From the NCBI RefSeq assembly GCF_002093665.1, contig NZ_MRWE01000017.1:1-64000 (forward strand): a DNA stretch of 64,000 bases. The letters are read 5' to 3'. A program made the position numbers and the translations under genes. Below, in pieces: positions 9,035 through 20,179 of the stretch; within the stretch, counting starts at the first letter, position 1; each line of letters starts with the position of its first letter. This DNA is from Rouxiella badensis (GTDB lineage Bacteria; Pseudomonadota; Gammaproteobacteria; Enterobacterales; Enterobacteriaceae). The notes under the pieces are model-generated. The model was given only the letters and a program-made list of their open reading frames with translations, did not search any database and was not told the origin of the DNA.

Positions 9035-9877
9035 TTAAACAGCCGCTGCAGGACTTTTAACAGCCTCAGCGGCTGCCATTCTTTCTGCCTTGGCCATCAT
9101 CTTCTTCAACACGTGAGATACTGCAACAAAACCAAAGGTTGCGGTGACCATCGTTGCCGCACCAAATCCAGACTCACAGTCCATCCGTTTCGGCCCTTCG
9201 GCCGTGGCGCGGGATGCACAGACAGAACCGTCTGCCTGCGGATACATCAGCGGTTCGCTGGAAAACACGCAATCAATCCCCAGCTTACCCTTGTTGTTTT
9301 TGGTGACGTTAAAATCATTCTTGAGGCGCTCACGCAGCTTGGCCGCCAGCGGATCCTGAATAGTTTTAGCCAGATCAGCTACTTCGATACGCGTCGGGTC
9401 AATTTGCCCCCCCGCACCGCCGATAGTGACGACCGGAATTTTATAGCGGCGGCAGTATGACAACAGCGCAGCCTTCGGACGTACGCTGTCGATGGCATCA
9501 ATCACATAGCTAAAATTTCGATTGAGCATCTCGGCAACGTTGTCGGGCGTAATAAAATCGTCAATGCAGGTCACCTTACACTCAGGATTAATCGCCAGAA
9601 TGCGCTGTGCCATCACTTCAATCTTTGACTGACCTACGTTTTCACGCAGCGCATGGATCTGCCGATTAGTGTTGGTGACGCAAACGTCGTCCATATCAAT
9701 CAGCGTAATTGCGCCAATACCGGTACGCGCCAGTGCCTCAGCGGCCCAGGATCCCACGCCGCCAATGCCAATCACACAGACATGTGCAGCAGAAAACAGC
9801 GCCAGAGCCTGGTGACCGTATAAACGCGCCGTGCCGCCGAAGCGCTGTTGATAAGCCTCAGAGTATTCCGCTGCCAT
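9035..9877 (-). CDS. tcdA: tRNA threonylcarbamoyladenosine dehydratase TcdA (CsdL)
   Basis: TcdA is an E1-like, ATP-dependent enzyme that cyclises t6A37 of tRNA to ct6A; in E. coli the CsdA-CsdE relay supports it. The ThiF/MoeB fold shows the nucleotide-binding motif GIGGVGSWAAEALARTG near residues 37-53, followed by IDMDDVCVTNTNRQ. The C-terminus ends in an Ala/Lys-rich stretch. It has 280 residues against 268 in E. coli; the extra length is at the tail. Confidence 0.94.
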   Translation of the reverse strand: MAAEYSEAYQQRFGGTARLYGHQALALFSAAHVCVIGIGGVGSWAAEALARTGIGAITLIDMDDVCVTNTNRQIHALRENVGQSKIEVMAQRILAINPECKVTCIDDFITPDNVAEMLNRNFSYVIDAIDSVRPKAALLSYCRRYKIPVVTIGGAGGQIDPTRIEVADLAKTIQDPLAAKLRERLKNDFNVTKNNKGKLGIDCVFSSEPLMYPQADGSVCASRATAEGPKRMDCESGFGAATMVTATFGFVAVSHVLKKMMAKAERMAAAEAVKSPAAAV

Positions 9878-9907
9878 GTTGTGTGACCTCTCAAATCTAA
9901 GTGCTAA

Positions 9908-11086
9908 TTAATTGTCTGCAAAAGGATTCTTGGCGTCAGCTGCCGGAACAAGCTGAGACCCGCCGCCGAGTTGCCCTTCCTGATACGAGGTCAACATTGG
10001 CTGAGCGCTTTGCGAGGATTTTAACACCCATACGCGCCCATAGTGATTATAAAATCCTGCCGCAATCGCCGCGTTTGGACCAATCCCTTGATACATATCG
10101 AAATGTTGTCCCTTGATTGCACCGCCTACGTCCAGAGCAACCATCAGGCGAAGATGATATTTACCGGTAAATTTGCCGTTGTTGTTCAGCTCTGGCACCT
10201 CGGCAAGCAGCGTAGTACCAGAAGGGATGAGGGAACGGTCAGAGGCCACCGATGCCTTGGCAACCAAAGGAACGCCCGCCGCACCGCGCACTGGCGTGAA
10301 AGGTTCAGGCCTGAAGAACACATAGGAAGGATTCTGTTCCAGTAGCTCGAGCACCTCAGCCTGGCTGTGTGTGTCCGCCCAGTGGCGAATGGCCTGCATC
10401 GACATGTCCTGACGCGCTACTTCGCCGCGATCGATAAGGATTTTGCCGATACTGCGATACGCATGACCATTCTTGCCGCCGTAGCCGAAGAAGGTCAGAG
10501 GACGACCGTCACCGTAGTCCACGTAGCCACTGCCCTGCACTTCCATCATGAAGTTATCCATCAGGGAATTGGTGTAAGCCACGGCATAGCGACTGCTGAT
10601 GGCACCGGCGTAAATTGCCGAGCGATCCGGCAGGCGACCGCCGCGTGGTTTTGGCGGCATACGGTATAAAGGATACTGGAACTCACCCTGCGGCGTGTAA
10701 CGCGCCTGGACTACCGGCGTATAGTAGCCAGTAAACTGCACGTTACCGAAATTGTCTGCGCCTTCCATCTGATAGGCGCTAATACCGTATTGGCTCAGCG
10801 TGCGGGTGTCCGCTCCAGAACGTACCCAACGTTCGATGGCGCTATAGGTATTGGTATGGCGGTTATAAAGAGAGGACGATGCAGCCTGCACCTCCAGCAC
10901 CTGATTCGCGTAATCGCGCGCATTCACTGGCTTACCGCTGGCGTTTGGCTCGTTGACATACTCAAGCGCATTGTCGAGACGCCCGTCTTTGTACTGCTGG
11001 CCGCGATCGGTCGGTCGGGATGAACAGCCAGCCAGCACGGCAAGCACTAGCCCACTCAGCAAATATTTAGTCCAACGTCCTTTCAT
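9908..11086 (-). CDS. mltA: Membrane-bound lytic murein transglycosylase A
   Basis: MltA is an outer-membrane lipoprotein that cleaves peptidoglycan glycan strands to 1,6-anhydro-muropeptides. The start at 11086 gives MKGRWTKYLLSGLVLAVLAGC, a signal peptide with lipobox LAGC; the longer frame from 11176 would place 30 residues before it. The MltA barrel domain carries QMEGADNFGNVQFTGYYTP, and the C-terminal 3D domain carries LRLMVALDVGGAIKGQHFDMY with the catalytic Asp region. The predicted 392 residues exceed E. coli MltA (365); the extra is a polar C-terminal tail. Confidence 0.94.
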   Translation of the reverse strand: MKGRWTKYLLSGLVLAVLAGCSSRPTDRGQQYKDGRLDNALEYVNEPNASGKPVNARDYANQVLEVQAASSSLYNRHTNTYSAIERWVRSGADTRTLSQYGISAYQMEGADNFGNVQFTGYYTPVVQARYTPQGEFQYPLYRMPPKPRGGRLPDRSAIYAGAISSRYAVAYTNSLMDNFMMEVQGSGYVDYGDGRPLTFFGYGGKNGHAYRSIGKILIDRGEVARQDMSMQAIRHWADTHSQAEVLELLEQNPSYVFFRPEPFTPVRGAAGVPLVAKASVASDRSLIPSGTTLLAEVPELNNNGKFTGKYHLRLMVALDVGGAIKGQHFDMYQGIGPNAAIAAGFYNHYGRVWVLKSSQSAQPMLTSYQEGQLGGGSQLVPAADAKNPFADN

Positions 11087-11302
11087 TAATGCGCTCTCTT
11101 GCTCAGGGATCAAAATTCTTAATCCAGCGCGACTGTCGCTTTTATGGCGCCGGATTTCTGGGAGGAAAGATAACAAAGGGGGAATAGGAAAGGAATTACG
11201 CCGCAGAAAAAAATGCTTTAACGGAAAACAGCAGAAATAACCGGCATTATGAACAAAAAGAAAGCGATAAAGCGATTTATCTCAATCAAATACAAAAAGA
11301 GG

Positions 11303-11330
11303 TTGCATCATTTCTCACGGGGAGTATAGT
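11303..11330 (+). promoter_or_regulatory. Promoter of the initiator tRNA operon
   Basis: TTGCAT (11303-11308) and TATAGT (11325-11330) are spaced by 16 bp and followed by the G+C-rich discriminator TCGCCTCC. This is the usual shape of growth-rate-controlled stable-RNA promoters. Only one such promoter is seen, so the three tRNAs are probably cotranscribed. Confidence 0.8.
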
Positions 11331-11344
11331 TCGCCTCCATCGGA

Positions 11345-11421
<77 letters not shown>

Positions 11422-11511
11422 ATTTCGCATTGCTCAATACGAAATTGGATGTAAGTTCGATAACTACGTGATTTAATTGCGTAAGAAGTAAAAAGTAAGT
11501 TAGTATACGGA

Positions 11512-11588
<77 letters not shown>

Positions 11589-11678
11589 ATTTCGCATTGC
11601 TCAATACGAAATTGGATGTAAGTTCGATAACTACGTGATTTAATTGCGTAAGAAGTAAAAAGTAAGTTAGTATACGGA

Positions 11679-11755
<77 letters not shown>

Positions 11756-11792
11756 ATCTTACTGTCACATTAAATGTGAATCTGTTAAAAAC

Positions 11793-11818
11793 AAGCACCC
11801 TACGGGTGTTTTTTTTTG
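11793..11818 (+). terminator. Terminator of the tRNA operon
   Basis: The stem AGCACCC/GGGTGTT with loop TAC is followed by a run of Ts (to 11817). It lies about 40 bp after the third tRNA and just before the 3' end of the convergent amiC gene, and may also serve amiC weakly. Confidence 0.88.
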
Positions 11819-11856
11819 CCCGCGATTTACCCCCTCCCCCCCCTAAACCTCCTTGT

Positions 11857-13104
11857 TTATCGACGGGCCAACATGCCGCCGTTTGCAAAATAGGCCGTAA
11901 TCCCGGCCAGAATAGATTCCGCAACCTGCTGCTGAAAATGGCTGGTACGTAGTTTTCGCTCCTCGCTGATGTTACTAATGAAGGCGGTCTCAACCAGAAT
12001 CGATGGAATGTCAGGCGCTTTCAATACCGCAAACCCCGCCTGATCGACCTTGTGCTTATGCAGATGGTTGACCTTACCCATTCGCGTCAGCACCTCTCTG
12101 CCAAATTTCAGACTGTCATTGACGGTGGCAGTCTGCACCAGATCAAATAAAGTATGGTCGAGATAGCGGTCACCGCTTTTACTGACGCCACCAATTTTGT
12201 CCGATTCATTCTGGGAGTGGGCCAGAAAGCGCGCGGCAGCGCTGGTCGCGCCTTCGGTTGAGAGCGCAAACACAGATGAGCCTCGTGCCGCTCGGCTGGT
12301 AAAGGCATCAGCATGAATGGAGATAAACAAGTCTGCGCGCTGCTTTCTTGCCTTGGCGACACGCACTTTTAAGGGAATAAAGATATCTTCGTTGCGGGTC
12401 ATGTAAACGGTCATGTTCGGCTGTTGCCTGATGAGCTTTTGCAGTCGACGGGCAATCTGCAACACCACGTCTTTTTCTCGCGTCTTGTATTTGCCGATGG
12501 CACCGGAGTCTTCACCACCGTGACCAGGGTCGAGCATAATCACAATTGGGCGTTCGTGTCCTGCCTTGCCGTCCTTCTTTTTTTCTGGCGGCAAACTTCG
12601 CGCAACATCGCCACGATTGTAGTCTTCGAGCAATGCTAACAGGGGATCGTCCTGCTCGCCGCCGCCCTGCTCAGGATAGAGGTCAATAACCAGCCGATGA
12701 CGAAACCCCGCCACAGGCGGCAGCGTGAACAGGTGTGGAGAGATAGTTTGCTTTAGCTCAATCACCAGTCGTACAGTGGTTTTATTAAATTGCCCGACGC
12801 GCAGCTGAGAGATATAAGGGTCCTGCGCGCGTATTTTTTCACCTATCCCCTTAAGCACAGAATTAAGCTGCACGTCTTCAATATCAATCACGACACGCGA
12901 CGGATTCTGTAACCTAAACTGTTTATATTTAAGCGACTGGCTGGATTCCAGCGTAATGCGGGTATAGGTGGTCGAGGGCCAGACGCGAACGGCAACAACG
13001 TGCGGACTGGCGGCAAAACCAATCCGGCTAACGCTTAACAACCATGATGCTGCTGCGCTTTGTAACAGGAGGCGACGGCGAGAATTATGTTGTTCGTCAG
13101 GCAT
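11857..13104 (-). CDS. amiC: N-acetylmuramoyl-L-alanine amidase AmiC
   Basis: AmiC is a periplasmic zinc amidase that splits septal peptidoglycan for daughter cell separation and is activated by NlpD. The N-terminus carries a twin-arginine signal ([17 protein letters not shown]). An AMIN domain follows at about residues 35-140 for septal targeting, then an Amidase_3 domain with [15 protein letters not shown] (zinc ligand His) near residue 195 and FISIHADAF. The 415-residue length matches E. coli (417). It is divergent from argA, as in E. coli. Confidence 0.95.
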   Translation of the reverse strand: MPDEQHNSRRRLLLQSAAASWLLSVSRIGFAASPHVVAVRVWPSTTYTRITLESSQSLKYKQFRLQNPSRVVIDIEDVQLNSVLKGIGEKIRAQDPYISQLRVGQFNKTTVRLVIELKQTISPHLFTLPPVAGFRHRLVIDLYPEQGGGEQDDPLLALLEDYNRGDVARSLPPEKKKDGKAGHERPIVIMLDPGHGGEDSGAIGKYKTREKDVVLQIARRLQKLIRQQPNMTVYMTRNEDIFIPLKVRVAKARKQRADLFISIHADAFTSRAARGSSVFALSTEGATSAAARFLAHSQNESDKIGGVSKSGDRYLDHTLFDLVQTATVNDSLKFGREVLTRMGKVNHLHKHKVDQAGFAVLKAPDIPSILVETAFISNISEERKLRTSHFQQQVAESILAGITAYFANGGMLARR

Positions 13105-13277
13105 GCAGTCTCAAAGATATCAAATAATAAATAAAAGTAACAAAACGCAATAGAACAAACTTTAACGAATCGATCCGCTGCTGTCACCTTCAGGATTGTC
13201 AGGATTTTTCAGTTTTTTGTGCCTTAGAAATAATTGAATTTCAAAAACAGAGATTTCTTACTTGCCACACAGCCACA

Positions 13278-13316
13278 AAAGAATAAAAATACGAAAATTA
13301 CGAATAAAAATGCAAA
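13278..13316 (+). promoter_or_regulatory. Pair of ARG boxes before argA
   Basis: Two 18-bp ArgR half-palindromes, with cores GAATAAAAATAC (13281-13292) and GAATAAAAATGC (13302-13313), are offset by 21 bp. This is the canonical 18-bp box plus 3-bp spacer to which an ArgR hexamer binds. They lie directly upstream of the argA ribosome site and imply arginine repression, as in E. coli argA. Confidence 0.82.
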
Positions 13317-13328
13317 AGAGGTTTTGCC

Positions 13329-14654
13329 GTGAAGGAACGAAGCACTGAATTGGTCCAAGGTTTTCGCCACTCAGTTCCCTACATCAATGCTCACCGGGGT
13401 AAGACTTTCGTTATCATGCTCAGTGGTGAGGCCATTGAACATGAGAATTTCACAAATATAGTCAACGATATCGGGCTGTTGCATAGCCTGGGTATTCGGC
13501 TGGTTGTGGTTTATGGCGCACGACCACAAATCGACAGCAACTTGTCCGAGCATGACTATCAGCCGATCTATCACAAGAACACCCGCGTGACCGACGCCCG
13601 AGCATTAGAGTTGGTTAAGCAGGCTGCGGGTCTTTTGCAGCTCGATATTACTGCACGTCTGTCGATGAGCCTGAATAACACGCCGTTACAGGGTGCGCAT
13701 ATCAATGTGGTCAGCGGTAACTTCATTATTGCGCAGCCTTTGGGTGTGGACGACGGCGTGGATTATTGCCACAGCGGTCGTATCCGCCGTATCGATGAAG
13801 AGGCGATTCACCGCCAGCTCGACAGCAACGCCATCGTGTTGCTGGGGCCGGTTGCGGTTTCCGTTACCGGTGAGAGCTTCAATCTGGTGTCTGAAGAGGT
13901 CGCGACTCAGTTGGCGATCAAACTAAAGGCCGAGAAGATGATCGGTTTCAGCGCCGAACAGGGTGTAAGTGACGAAGAAGGCAACATTATCTCCGAGCTC
14001 TTCCCTAATGAGGCGCAGGACTTCATCGAGAAAATTGAAGATAAAGGCGAATACCAGTCAGAAACTGTGCGCTTCCTGCGCGGTGCTGTCAAAGCGTGCC
14101 GCAGCGGCGTGCGTCGCAGTCACCTGATCAGCTATCAGGAAGACGGCGCACTGGTCCAGGAGTTGTTCTCTCGTGACGGAATCGGTACGCAGGTCGTGAT
14201 GGAAAGCGCCGAGCAGGTGCGTCGTGCAACTATCAACGACATCGGTGGAATCCTTGAGCTTATTCGTCCTCTTGAGCAACAGGGTATTCTGGTCCGCCGT
14301 TCTCGCGAACAGCTTGAGATGGAAATTGATAAATTTACCATCATCGAGCGCGATAACCTGACCATCGCCTGTGCTGCACTGTATCCATTCCTCGACGAGA
14401 AGATAGGTGAGATGGCCTGCGTCGCCGTGCATCCTGATTATCGAAGCTCGTCGCGCGGCGAGATGCTGCTAAAACGCGTTGCCAGCCACGCAAGACAGAT
14501 GGGGCTTAATCGCCTGTTCGTGCTGACGACCCGCAGCATCCACTGGTTCCAGGAGCGCGGATTCAAACCGGCTGACGTCGACGTTTTGCCGATTCAAAAG
14601 CAGGAAATGTACAACTACCAGCGCCGCTCCAAGATCCTGATCGCCGACCTGTAA
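13329..14654 (+). CDS. argA: N-acetylglutamate synthase ArgA
   Basis: ArgA acetylates glutamate with acetyl-CoA in the first step of arginine synthesis and is feedback-inhibited by arginine. Residues 1 to about 290 form an amino-acid-kinase-like domain ([29 protein letters not shown]). Residues about 295-441 form a GNAT domain ([20 protein letters not shown]). The start is GTG, with AAGAGG at 13316-13321 seven bases before it. The product has 441 residues, against 443 in E. coli. Confidence 0.96.
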   Translation: MKERSTELVQGFRHSVPYINAHRGKTFVIMLSGEAIEHENFTNIVNDIGLLHSLGIRLVVVYGARPQIDSNLSEHDYQPIYHKNTRVTDARALELVKQAAGLLQLDITARLSMSLNNTPLQGAHINVVSGNFIIAQPLGVDDGVDYCHSGRIRRIDEEAIHRQLDSNAIVLLGPVAVSVTGESFNLVSEEVATQLAIKLKAEKMIGFSAEQGVSDEEGNIISELFPNEAQDFIEKIEDKGEYQSETVRFLRGAVKACRSGVRRSHLISYQEDGALVQELFSRDGIGTQVVMESAEQVRRATINDIGGILELIRPLEQQGILVRRSREQLEMEIDKFTIIERDNLTIACAALYPFLDEKIGEMACVAVHPDYRSSSRGEMLLKRVASHARQMGLNRLFVLTTRSIHWFQERGFKPADVDVLPIQKQEMYNYQRRSKILIADL

Positions 14655-14679
14655 TTAGCCACGTAGCGGCGTAAAAATA

Positions 14680-14719
14680 AAAAAGGCAGAATGAGGTCAC
14701 TCAGTCTGCCTTTTTGTTT
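14680..14719. terminator. Bidirectional terminator between argA and recD
   Basis: AAAAAGGCAGA (14680-14690) pairs with TCTGCCTTTTT (14705-14715), and the loop contains a further TGAG/CTCA pairing. T-runs flank the stem on both strands, so it can end argA (+) and recD (-) transcripts. Confidence 0.9.
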
Positions 14720-14729
14720 TATCGATGCC

Positions 14730-16613
14730 TTAACCTGTGGTTAACCGCTCGACAAGCCCGCTTCGCCTCAGCGTCGGCGTGCGTATTGCCAACCCTAAAA
14801 CCTTCTCACTGGCGTAAAGCGACAGCCGACGCTTGGCACGCGTGATAGCCGTATACACCAGTTCACGGGTCAACACCGGCAAGAAGTGATTTGGCAAGAC
14901 CAGCAGCGTATGTTCAAACTCAGACCCCTGCGACTTGTGCACCGTCATCGCATAAGCGGTATCATGCACCGGCAGTCGGCTCGGCTGTACCGATTTGATT
15001 TGTCCGTCGGGGAGCTGGAAATATACCCTAAGCTCGCCCAATTCGTTACGCAGCGTGATGCCGATGTCGCCGTTAAACAGCCCGAGCGCACTGTCATTGC
15101 GGCTTATCATCACCGGCCTTCCGGCGTACCAACGCCCACCCGACGCGGTCGGTCTGCGGATAAGTCTTTCACGCTGTAAAACCTGTTCAATGCGTTCATT
15201 AAGCCCTGTCAAACCAAATGGTCCTTCGCGCAGCGCACAAAGTACCTGAAAGGTGCCGAATGCTTTGAGGATTTCGGCCGGATCCTCACCTGCGGCCACG
15301 GCTTGTAAATAAGGGCGATAACCCGCCACACAGGCATCGAGCAGCATTTTAAAATCTTCTGTCTCGTTGAGAGCAAAGCTGCCGACGTCCGGCAAATCCC
15401 GCGACAGAATGCGACCTGCGAGCTGAGCATCCCCGGCGTTAACCGCCTTTGCCAGAATGCCAATGCCGGAACCCGAGTCAAATCGATAACTTTTACGCAG
15501 CAGGCAAAGCGTATCGCGGACGCTGGCCGCATGTTCCCCTTCTTCGCCGGTTATCGCGCAGCCGGTGAGCCGTTCTAGCTCTGCGGCGCGTGCCGGGCTG
15601 TATCCCTCCTCGGCAAAACGGCAAATATCACCGAGTACCGCACCCGCTTCAACCGAAGCGAGCTGGTCACGATCCCCTAGGAAGATGACCCTCGCCTCGG
15701 CAGGCAATGCGGCAATCAGACGAGCCATCATAGGCAAGTCGACCATAGACGCTTCGTCGACCACCAGCACGTCGAGGTGCAGTGGGTTGCCCTGATGGTA
15801 GCGCATCCTCTGGCTGTTCGGCTGAGCCCCCAGCAGACGATGCAGCGTCGAGGCTTCATCGGGGAACTGAACGCGCTGCTCGTCGGTGAGATTCAGCCTG
15901 CGGCTCGCCTGTCCCAACGATTCGGTAAGCCTTGCAGCCGCTTTGCCCGTCGGAGCAGCCAGTTGAATACGCAGCCGCCCCTCGCTATTGAGCTGTACCA
16001 GCGCTGCAAGGAGTTTGGCCACCGTCGTGGTTTTACCCGTCCCCGGTCCCCCGGAGATAATCGCTATACGACGGGTTGCTGCAACGGCGGCGGCAACCTT
16101 TTGCCAGTCAATTTCGCCTGGGGTCGCTGGCCCAAACAACTGGTCGAGAACCTCACGCAGGCGAGCCTCGTCAACCGCAATTTCACCGTTTTGCTCCATC
16201 AGGTTGAGCGACGACAGAACGCCTTCGTCAATAAAGAACGCGGCAACCTGCCCTTCGTCCTGCCACATACGCTGGAGATAAAGCCGTTGCTGCTGCAAAA
16301 CCAAAGGTGTCGCTCCGCTCCCGTCGCTGACCGCAGGATGCTGCTGTAATAAAGACAACCACTGTGCTTCATCAGGCTCGCCCGCGCTGAGCCAAAGACT
16401 GCTCGCCAACGCGGGGAAACGGCCCTCAAACAACCGGTCAGGCCGTAGCTCTTCGAGGCGAAGGCATACGTGCCCTTTTCCAGCTTCGGCGCTCAGGCAG
16501 GCTGCAGCCAGCATCATGGCCGGATTATCTCCCGCTATCGTTCGTGCAAACTGTACGTCGAGTGCACGCAACGCACCGAGTGCCATCGCCTGTTCGTAAA
16601 GGGCCAACATCAT
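14730..16613 (-). CDS. recD: Exonuclease V alpha subunit RecD
   Basis: RecD is the fast 5'-3' helicase of RecBCD, which resects double-strand breaks until it meets Chi. The Walker A motif GGPGTGKT is at residues 188-195, [11 protein letters not shown] forms Walker B, and [12 protein letters not shown] is the C-terminal helicase motif. It has 627 residues, slightly above E. coli (608). The start overlaps the recB stop by 4 bp, so translation is coupled. Confidence 0.95.
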   Translation of the reverse strand: MMLALYEQAMALGALRALDVQFARTIAGDNPAMMLAAACLSAEAGKGHVCLRLEELRPDRLFEGRFPALASSLWLSAGEPDEAQWLSLLQQHPAVSDGSGATPLVLQQQRLYLQRMWQDEGQVAAFFIDEGVLSSLNLMEQNGEIAVDEARLREVLDQLFGPATPGEIDWQKVAAAVAATRRIAIISGGPGTGKTTTVAKLLAALVQLNSEGRLRIQLAAPTGKAAARLTESLGQASRRLNLTDEQRVQFPDEASTLHRLLGAQPNSQRMRYHQGNPLHLDVLVVDEASMVDLPMMARLIAALPAEARVIFLGDRDQLASVEAGAVLGDICRFAEEGYSPARAAELERLTGCAITGEEGEHAASVRDTLCLLRKSYRFDSGSGIGILAKAVNAGDAQLAGRILSRDLPDVGSFALNETEDFKMLLDACVAGYRPYLQAVAAGEDPAEILKAFGTFQVLCALREGPFGLTGLNERIEQVLQRERLIRRPTASGGRWYAGRPVMISRNDSALGLFNGDIGITLRNELGELRVYFQLPDGQIKSVQPSRLPVHDTAYAMTVHKSQGSEFEHTLLVLPNHFLPVLTRELVYTAITRAKRRLSLYASEKVLGLAIRTPTLRRSGLVERLTTG

Positions 16614-19600
16614 GAATTCTCCTGCAACAACAACGAGGTCAACATTGGCACCTCATCACCCTTAAACAGACTGTCCATCGCCTTAATAAACGCCTCGTCT
16701 GGGCGTTGACGGTAAATACCGTTGTCGGGATGAGCCGAATCAACTCCGCGTAAAAACAGATAGATGACGCCCCCGAAGTGTTTTTCATAGCTGTATCCCG
16801 CTAATCGATGTCCCAGATAACGATGAAGAGCGAGCGTATAGAGTTGATATTGCAGGTCATAACGATGCTGCGCCATAGCGTTTTCCATCGCAGAACGGGT
16901 GTAGGCACTGCTGTCCTCTCCAAGCCAGTTGGACTTGTAGTCGAGCAGGTAATAGCGTCCCTGCCAGCAATAAACCAAATCTATAAAGCCTTTTAACATG
17001 CCACGAACTTGCTGAAAATTTAAAGGAGGGCACTGCGCAGACAAGGGATCGTAGTGACGAACCAGAGCATCAAGCTGCTCAGACTTGAGCAATCCGTCGA
17101 TCGGCAGATAAAATTGTAATTCAGACTGCTGCTGAGAAGGTTCCAGCTCGGCAAGCGCCATGCCGCTCTCGTCTAATGGCGCGGTCAGCACATTATTTAC
17201 CCACTCTTCAAGCACCGGCAGCCATTCGCCAGCATAACCTTGAGCTTCGAGCTGCTCCAGCAGCCACTGTGGGTCTACCGGCTGGCTAAAGTCTATCTCC
17301 TCGAACAGGCTATGGAGGAACGTCCCCGGTGCAGCACCGCGTGGGAAGCTGTGCGGTGTCATCTGCGGCGCAATATCCTCGGGTTGCTCACCGGCTGCGT
17401 CAACGTCAAGTTTTGGCAGCAAGTCCTGAGCAAGTGATGAGCCATGCTGCTGCAAACCGGAATAGCTAGTCACACGCCAAAAGTCGGCAAGGCTACGGCT
17501 TATCTGTGCTGCCGAAAGCTCAGGAGTCGCCACTTCAGGCGCGACCCACAGGGTTTGCTCCACTGTAGCAGCCTGTGCAACAGCCACGTTTTCATCGGCC
17601 AGAGCCTGTAGAGACTCGGCAAGATAACTCGCATCACCAGCCTGTCCGCCCTGAACCAGGTACCCAAGAGCGCCGAGGTGCAGATCGGTATCGCCCTGTT
17701 TTTTACGCGTCCCCTGAATGAGCGGCGCAATACCGAGACTACAGTGATAAACAGAACGCGTGAGCGCAACGTAGAGGAGGCGTAGGTCCTCGGCCAAGCG
17801 TTCTTCCTCGGCCAGTTCAAGGCTTTTCTCGTCCTCACTGAGATCGAGCAGCGCCGCGAAGCTCTCACGGTCGTGATAAAGCCCCTGCTGCTGAAGGCGA
17901 AAATTACTGATAAACGGTAGCCAAACCAGCGGATACTCAAGTCCTTTCGACTTGTGGATAGTCACAACTTTGACCAGATGCCTGTCGCTCTCAAGCCTTA
18001 GCTGCTGACTCTGGGACTGAGTGTCTGGCTGGGCAATCTGTTGTGCAAGCCAGCGAACCAACGCATGCTCACTGTCGAGCTGTGCCGCGGCCTCCTGAAG
18101 AAGCTCGCCAAGATGCAGCAAGTCGGTGACTCGCCGTTCTCCCCCAGGGTTTGCCAGCAGATCCTCAGCCAGGTGTCGGTGGGAGATAAGATTTTTAAGC
18201 ATCGGCAATACGCCACGCTGCATCCAACGTTGACGATAGCCGTCAAACTCGTCCACCAGTTTGTCCCACGCCAGTTCGTCCTGGCTGAGTGCGTCGAGCG
18301 TCAGGGCATCAAGCCCCATCAGGCCGGTTGCCATTGCGCTTCGCAGCGTTCTTTCATGTTCCGGCGTCAACACTGCCTGCAACAACCAAAGCACGTCCAT
18401 CGCTTCTGGGGTATCAAAGACACTGTCGCGATTCGAAAGATAAACCGAGGGAATATTCAGTGCACTCAACGCGTCACGGATTAGTGCGGCCTCACGACGG
18501 CTACGGATTAAAATCGTAATGTCCGATGCCTGAACTGCCCGGCGCGTTTGACCCGAAACCAGCCATGCCTGCTGTTCCTGGCCAGCGGTTAGCCAGTCAC
18601 GAATCTGTGAGGCACAGTAATGTGCCATAAACTGCTGGTAGTCACTCACGCCAACGCCTTCCCCGGGCTGAAGCCAGCACTGCAATCCCGGCTGTTTAAC
18701 GCCGTGCAGCTCAAAGCTCAGCTCGTTATTTTTAGGCGCAGGCTGCACCGAAATAAAGGGTATTTGCGCAAACAGAAACGGCGTCGGCAGCCGTGAGAAA
18801 ATCTTGTTCACGCCGTTGACCATCGGCACCGACGAACGCCAATTGGTGTCCATGGTGTAATGAGCACTCACTTCGGAACGCGCACGCATATAGGTGAAAA
18901 TATCGGCACCACGAAAAGCATAAATCGCCTGTTTAGGGTCGCCGATTAGCAACAGGCCACAGGCCGGTTGTTTACCATAAAGACGATGAAAAATACGATA
19001 CTGCTGTGGGTCGGTATCCTGAAACTCATCGATCATGGCCAACGGATAGCGCTGGCGGATAGCCTGGGCCAGCGCCTCTCCACCAGGTTGGCGCAGCGCA
19101 TTATCAAGCCGGCTAAGCAGGTCATCAAACCCCAACTCGGCACGCTGACGTTTTTCTTCGGCAATCGACTGGCGGATTGCCGTCAATGCGCGAGCAATCA
19201 CCAGATCTCGAATACTTAATGGTTCTTCATACAGCCGATCGATGGCACTAAACACCCTATGTTCGGGTGGCTCACCTTTCTTGGTTTTCTCAAGCAGCAC
19301 CGACTGGCGGAAACGTTCAAGCTCCTTCGGTAGGCTGTAGCTTTCCGTTGGCTGAGAAGACCAGTCGCCAATGGCAGCAAGCCAGTTGGGAAGATAGCGG
19401 CTGCTGTAGCTCCGTTTATCGATACCCGACTGAGTTATCAGACTTTCAAAATCTGCCGCAGCGGCAAGCCACTGCAGCTTGATGTCGTCGATACGCGAAA
19501 CAATACGTTGATGTCGGTCTTCGAGCGTTTCCTGCTGGTCGGGCGGGAAACGCAGCTGCGGCGCTTCGCCGTGAAGATAAGAGGACAAGTCTCCAAGCAA

Positions 19601-20179
19601 GGCTTCAGGCCCACTCCACTCTTGCGAAACCACACGGGCAATATCGAGCGGCAACGGGTAGCAATATCGCCGCCAAAAGTCGGCACAGGCCTGACGGCGC
19701 AGCGGCAGTTCGTCCTGAATTAACGTTTGCTCAAAAAGAATGCCCGACTCAAACGCGTTGTGCATCAGCATGCGCTGGCAAAAGCCGTGAATGGTATAGA
19801 TGGCCGCTTCGTCCATTTGACGCTCAGCGGCCAACAGCGTCGAGGCCGCCTCCGACAGGTCAACAATTTCAGTCATTAGCGCCGTAAGCATCGGGTTAGC
19901 GCTATTACCTCTGATACAGGCCAGCCGCAGCTCGTGGATATTGCTGCGAATACGACCACGCAGTTCCTCCGTGGCCGCCTCGGTAAAAGTGACCACCAGA
20001 ATCTCTTCTACCGTCAGCCTGCGGGAAAATGCGGCCTCCTTGCCAAGGCCAAGCAGCAGGCGCAGGTAAAGAAGCGCCAGTGTAAAAGTTTTTCCGGTGC
20101 CCGCAGAAGCCTCAATCAAACGCTCGCCCGACAGCGGCAGAGTGAGAGGGTTGAGTTTGTGCGGGATTGTTTCTGTCAT
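16610..20179 (-). CDS. recB: Exonuclease V beta subunit RecB
   Basis: RecB supplies the 3'-5' helicase and the only nuclease domain of RecBCD and loads RecA. The 1189-residue protein has Walker [10 protein letters not shown] at residues 23-31, UvrD-type helicase motifs ([33 protein letters not shown]), and a C-terminal nuclease domain. In the nuclease domain GFIDLVY and LLDYKSN carry the two metal-binding Asp and the catalytic Lys. The gene order recC-ptrA-recB-recD on one strand is that of E. coli. The recB ATG overlaps the ptrA stop by one base (TAATG). Confidence 0.96.
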   Translation of the reverse strand: MTETIPHKLNPLTLPLSGERLIEASAGTGKTFTLALLYLRLLLGLGKEAAFSRRLTVEEILVVTFTEAATEELRGRIRSNIHELRLACIRGNSANPMLTALMTEIVDLSEAASTLLAAERQMDEAAIYTIHGFCQRMLMHNAFESGILFEQTLIQDELPLRRQACADFWRRYCYPLPLDIARVVSQEWSGPEALLGDLSSYLHGEAPQLRFPPDQQETLEDRHQRIVSRIDDIKLQWLAAAADFESLITQSGIDKRSYSSRYLPNWLAAIGDWSSQPTESYSLPKELERFRQSVLLEKTKKGEPPEHRVFSAIDRLYEEPLSIRDLVIARALTAIRQSIAEEKRQRAELGFDDLLSRLDNALRQPGGEALAQAIRQRYPLAMIDEFQDTDPQQYRIFHRLYGKQPACGLLLIGDPKQAIYAFRGADIFTYMRARSEVSAHYTMDTNWRSSVPMVNGVNKIFSRLPTPFLFAQIPFISVQPAPKNNELSFELHGVKQPGLQCWLQPGEGVGVSDYQQFMAHYCASQIRDWLTAGQEQQAWLVSGQTRRAVQASDITILIRSRREAALIRDALSALNIPSVYLSNRDSVFDTPEAMDVLWLLQAVLTPEHERTLRSAMATGLMGLDALTLDALSQDELAWDKLVDEFDGYRQRWMQRGVLPMLKNLISHRHLAEDLLANPGGERRVTDLLHLGELLQEAAAQLDSEHALVRWLAQQIAQPDTQSQSQQLRLESDRHLVKVVTIHKSKGLEYPLVWLPFISNFRLQQQGLYHDRESFAALLDLSEDEKSLELAEEERLAEDLRLLYVALTRSVYHCSLGIAPLIQGTRKKQGDTDLHLGALGYLVQGGQAGDASYLAESLQALADENVAVAQAATVEQTLWVAPEVATPELSAAQISRSLADFWRVTSYSGLQQHGSSLAQDLLPKLDVDAAGEQPEDIAPQMTPHSFPRGAAPGTFLHSLFEEIDFSQPVDPQWLLEQLEAQGYAGEWLPVLEEWVNNVLTAPLDESGMALAELEPSQQQSELQFYLPIDGLLKSEQLDALVRHYDPLSAQCPPLNFQQVRGMLKGFIDLVYCWQGRYYLLDYKSNWLGEDSSAYTRSAMENAMAQHRYDLQYQLYTLALHRYLGHRLAGYSYEKHFGGVIYLFLRGVDSAHPDNGIYRQRPDEAFIKAMDSLFKGDEVPMLTSLLLQENS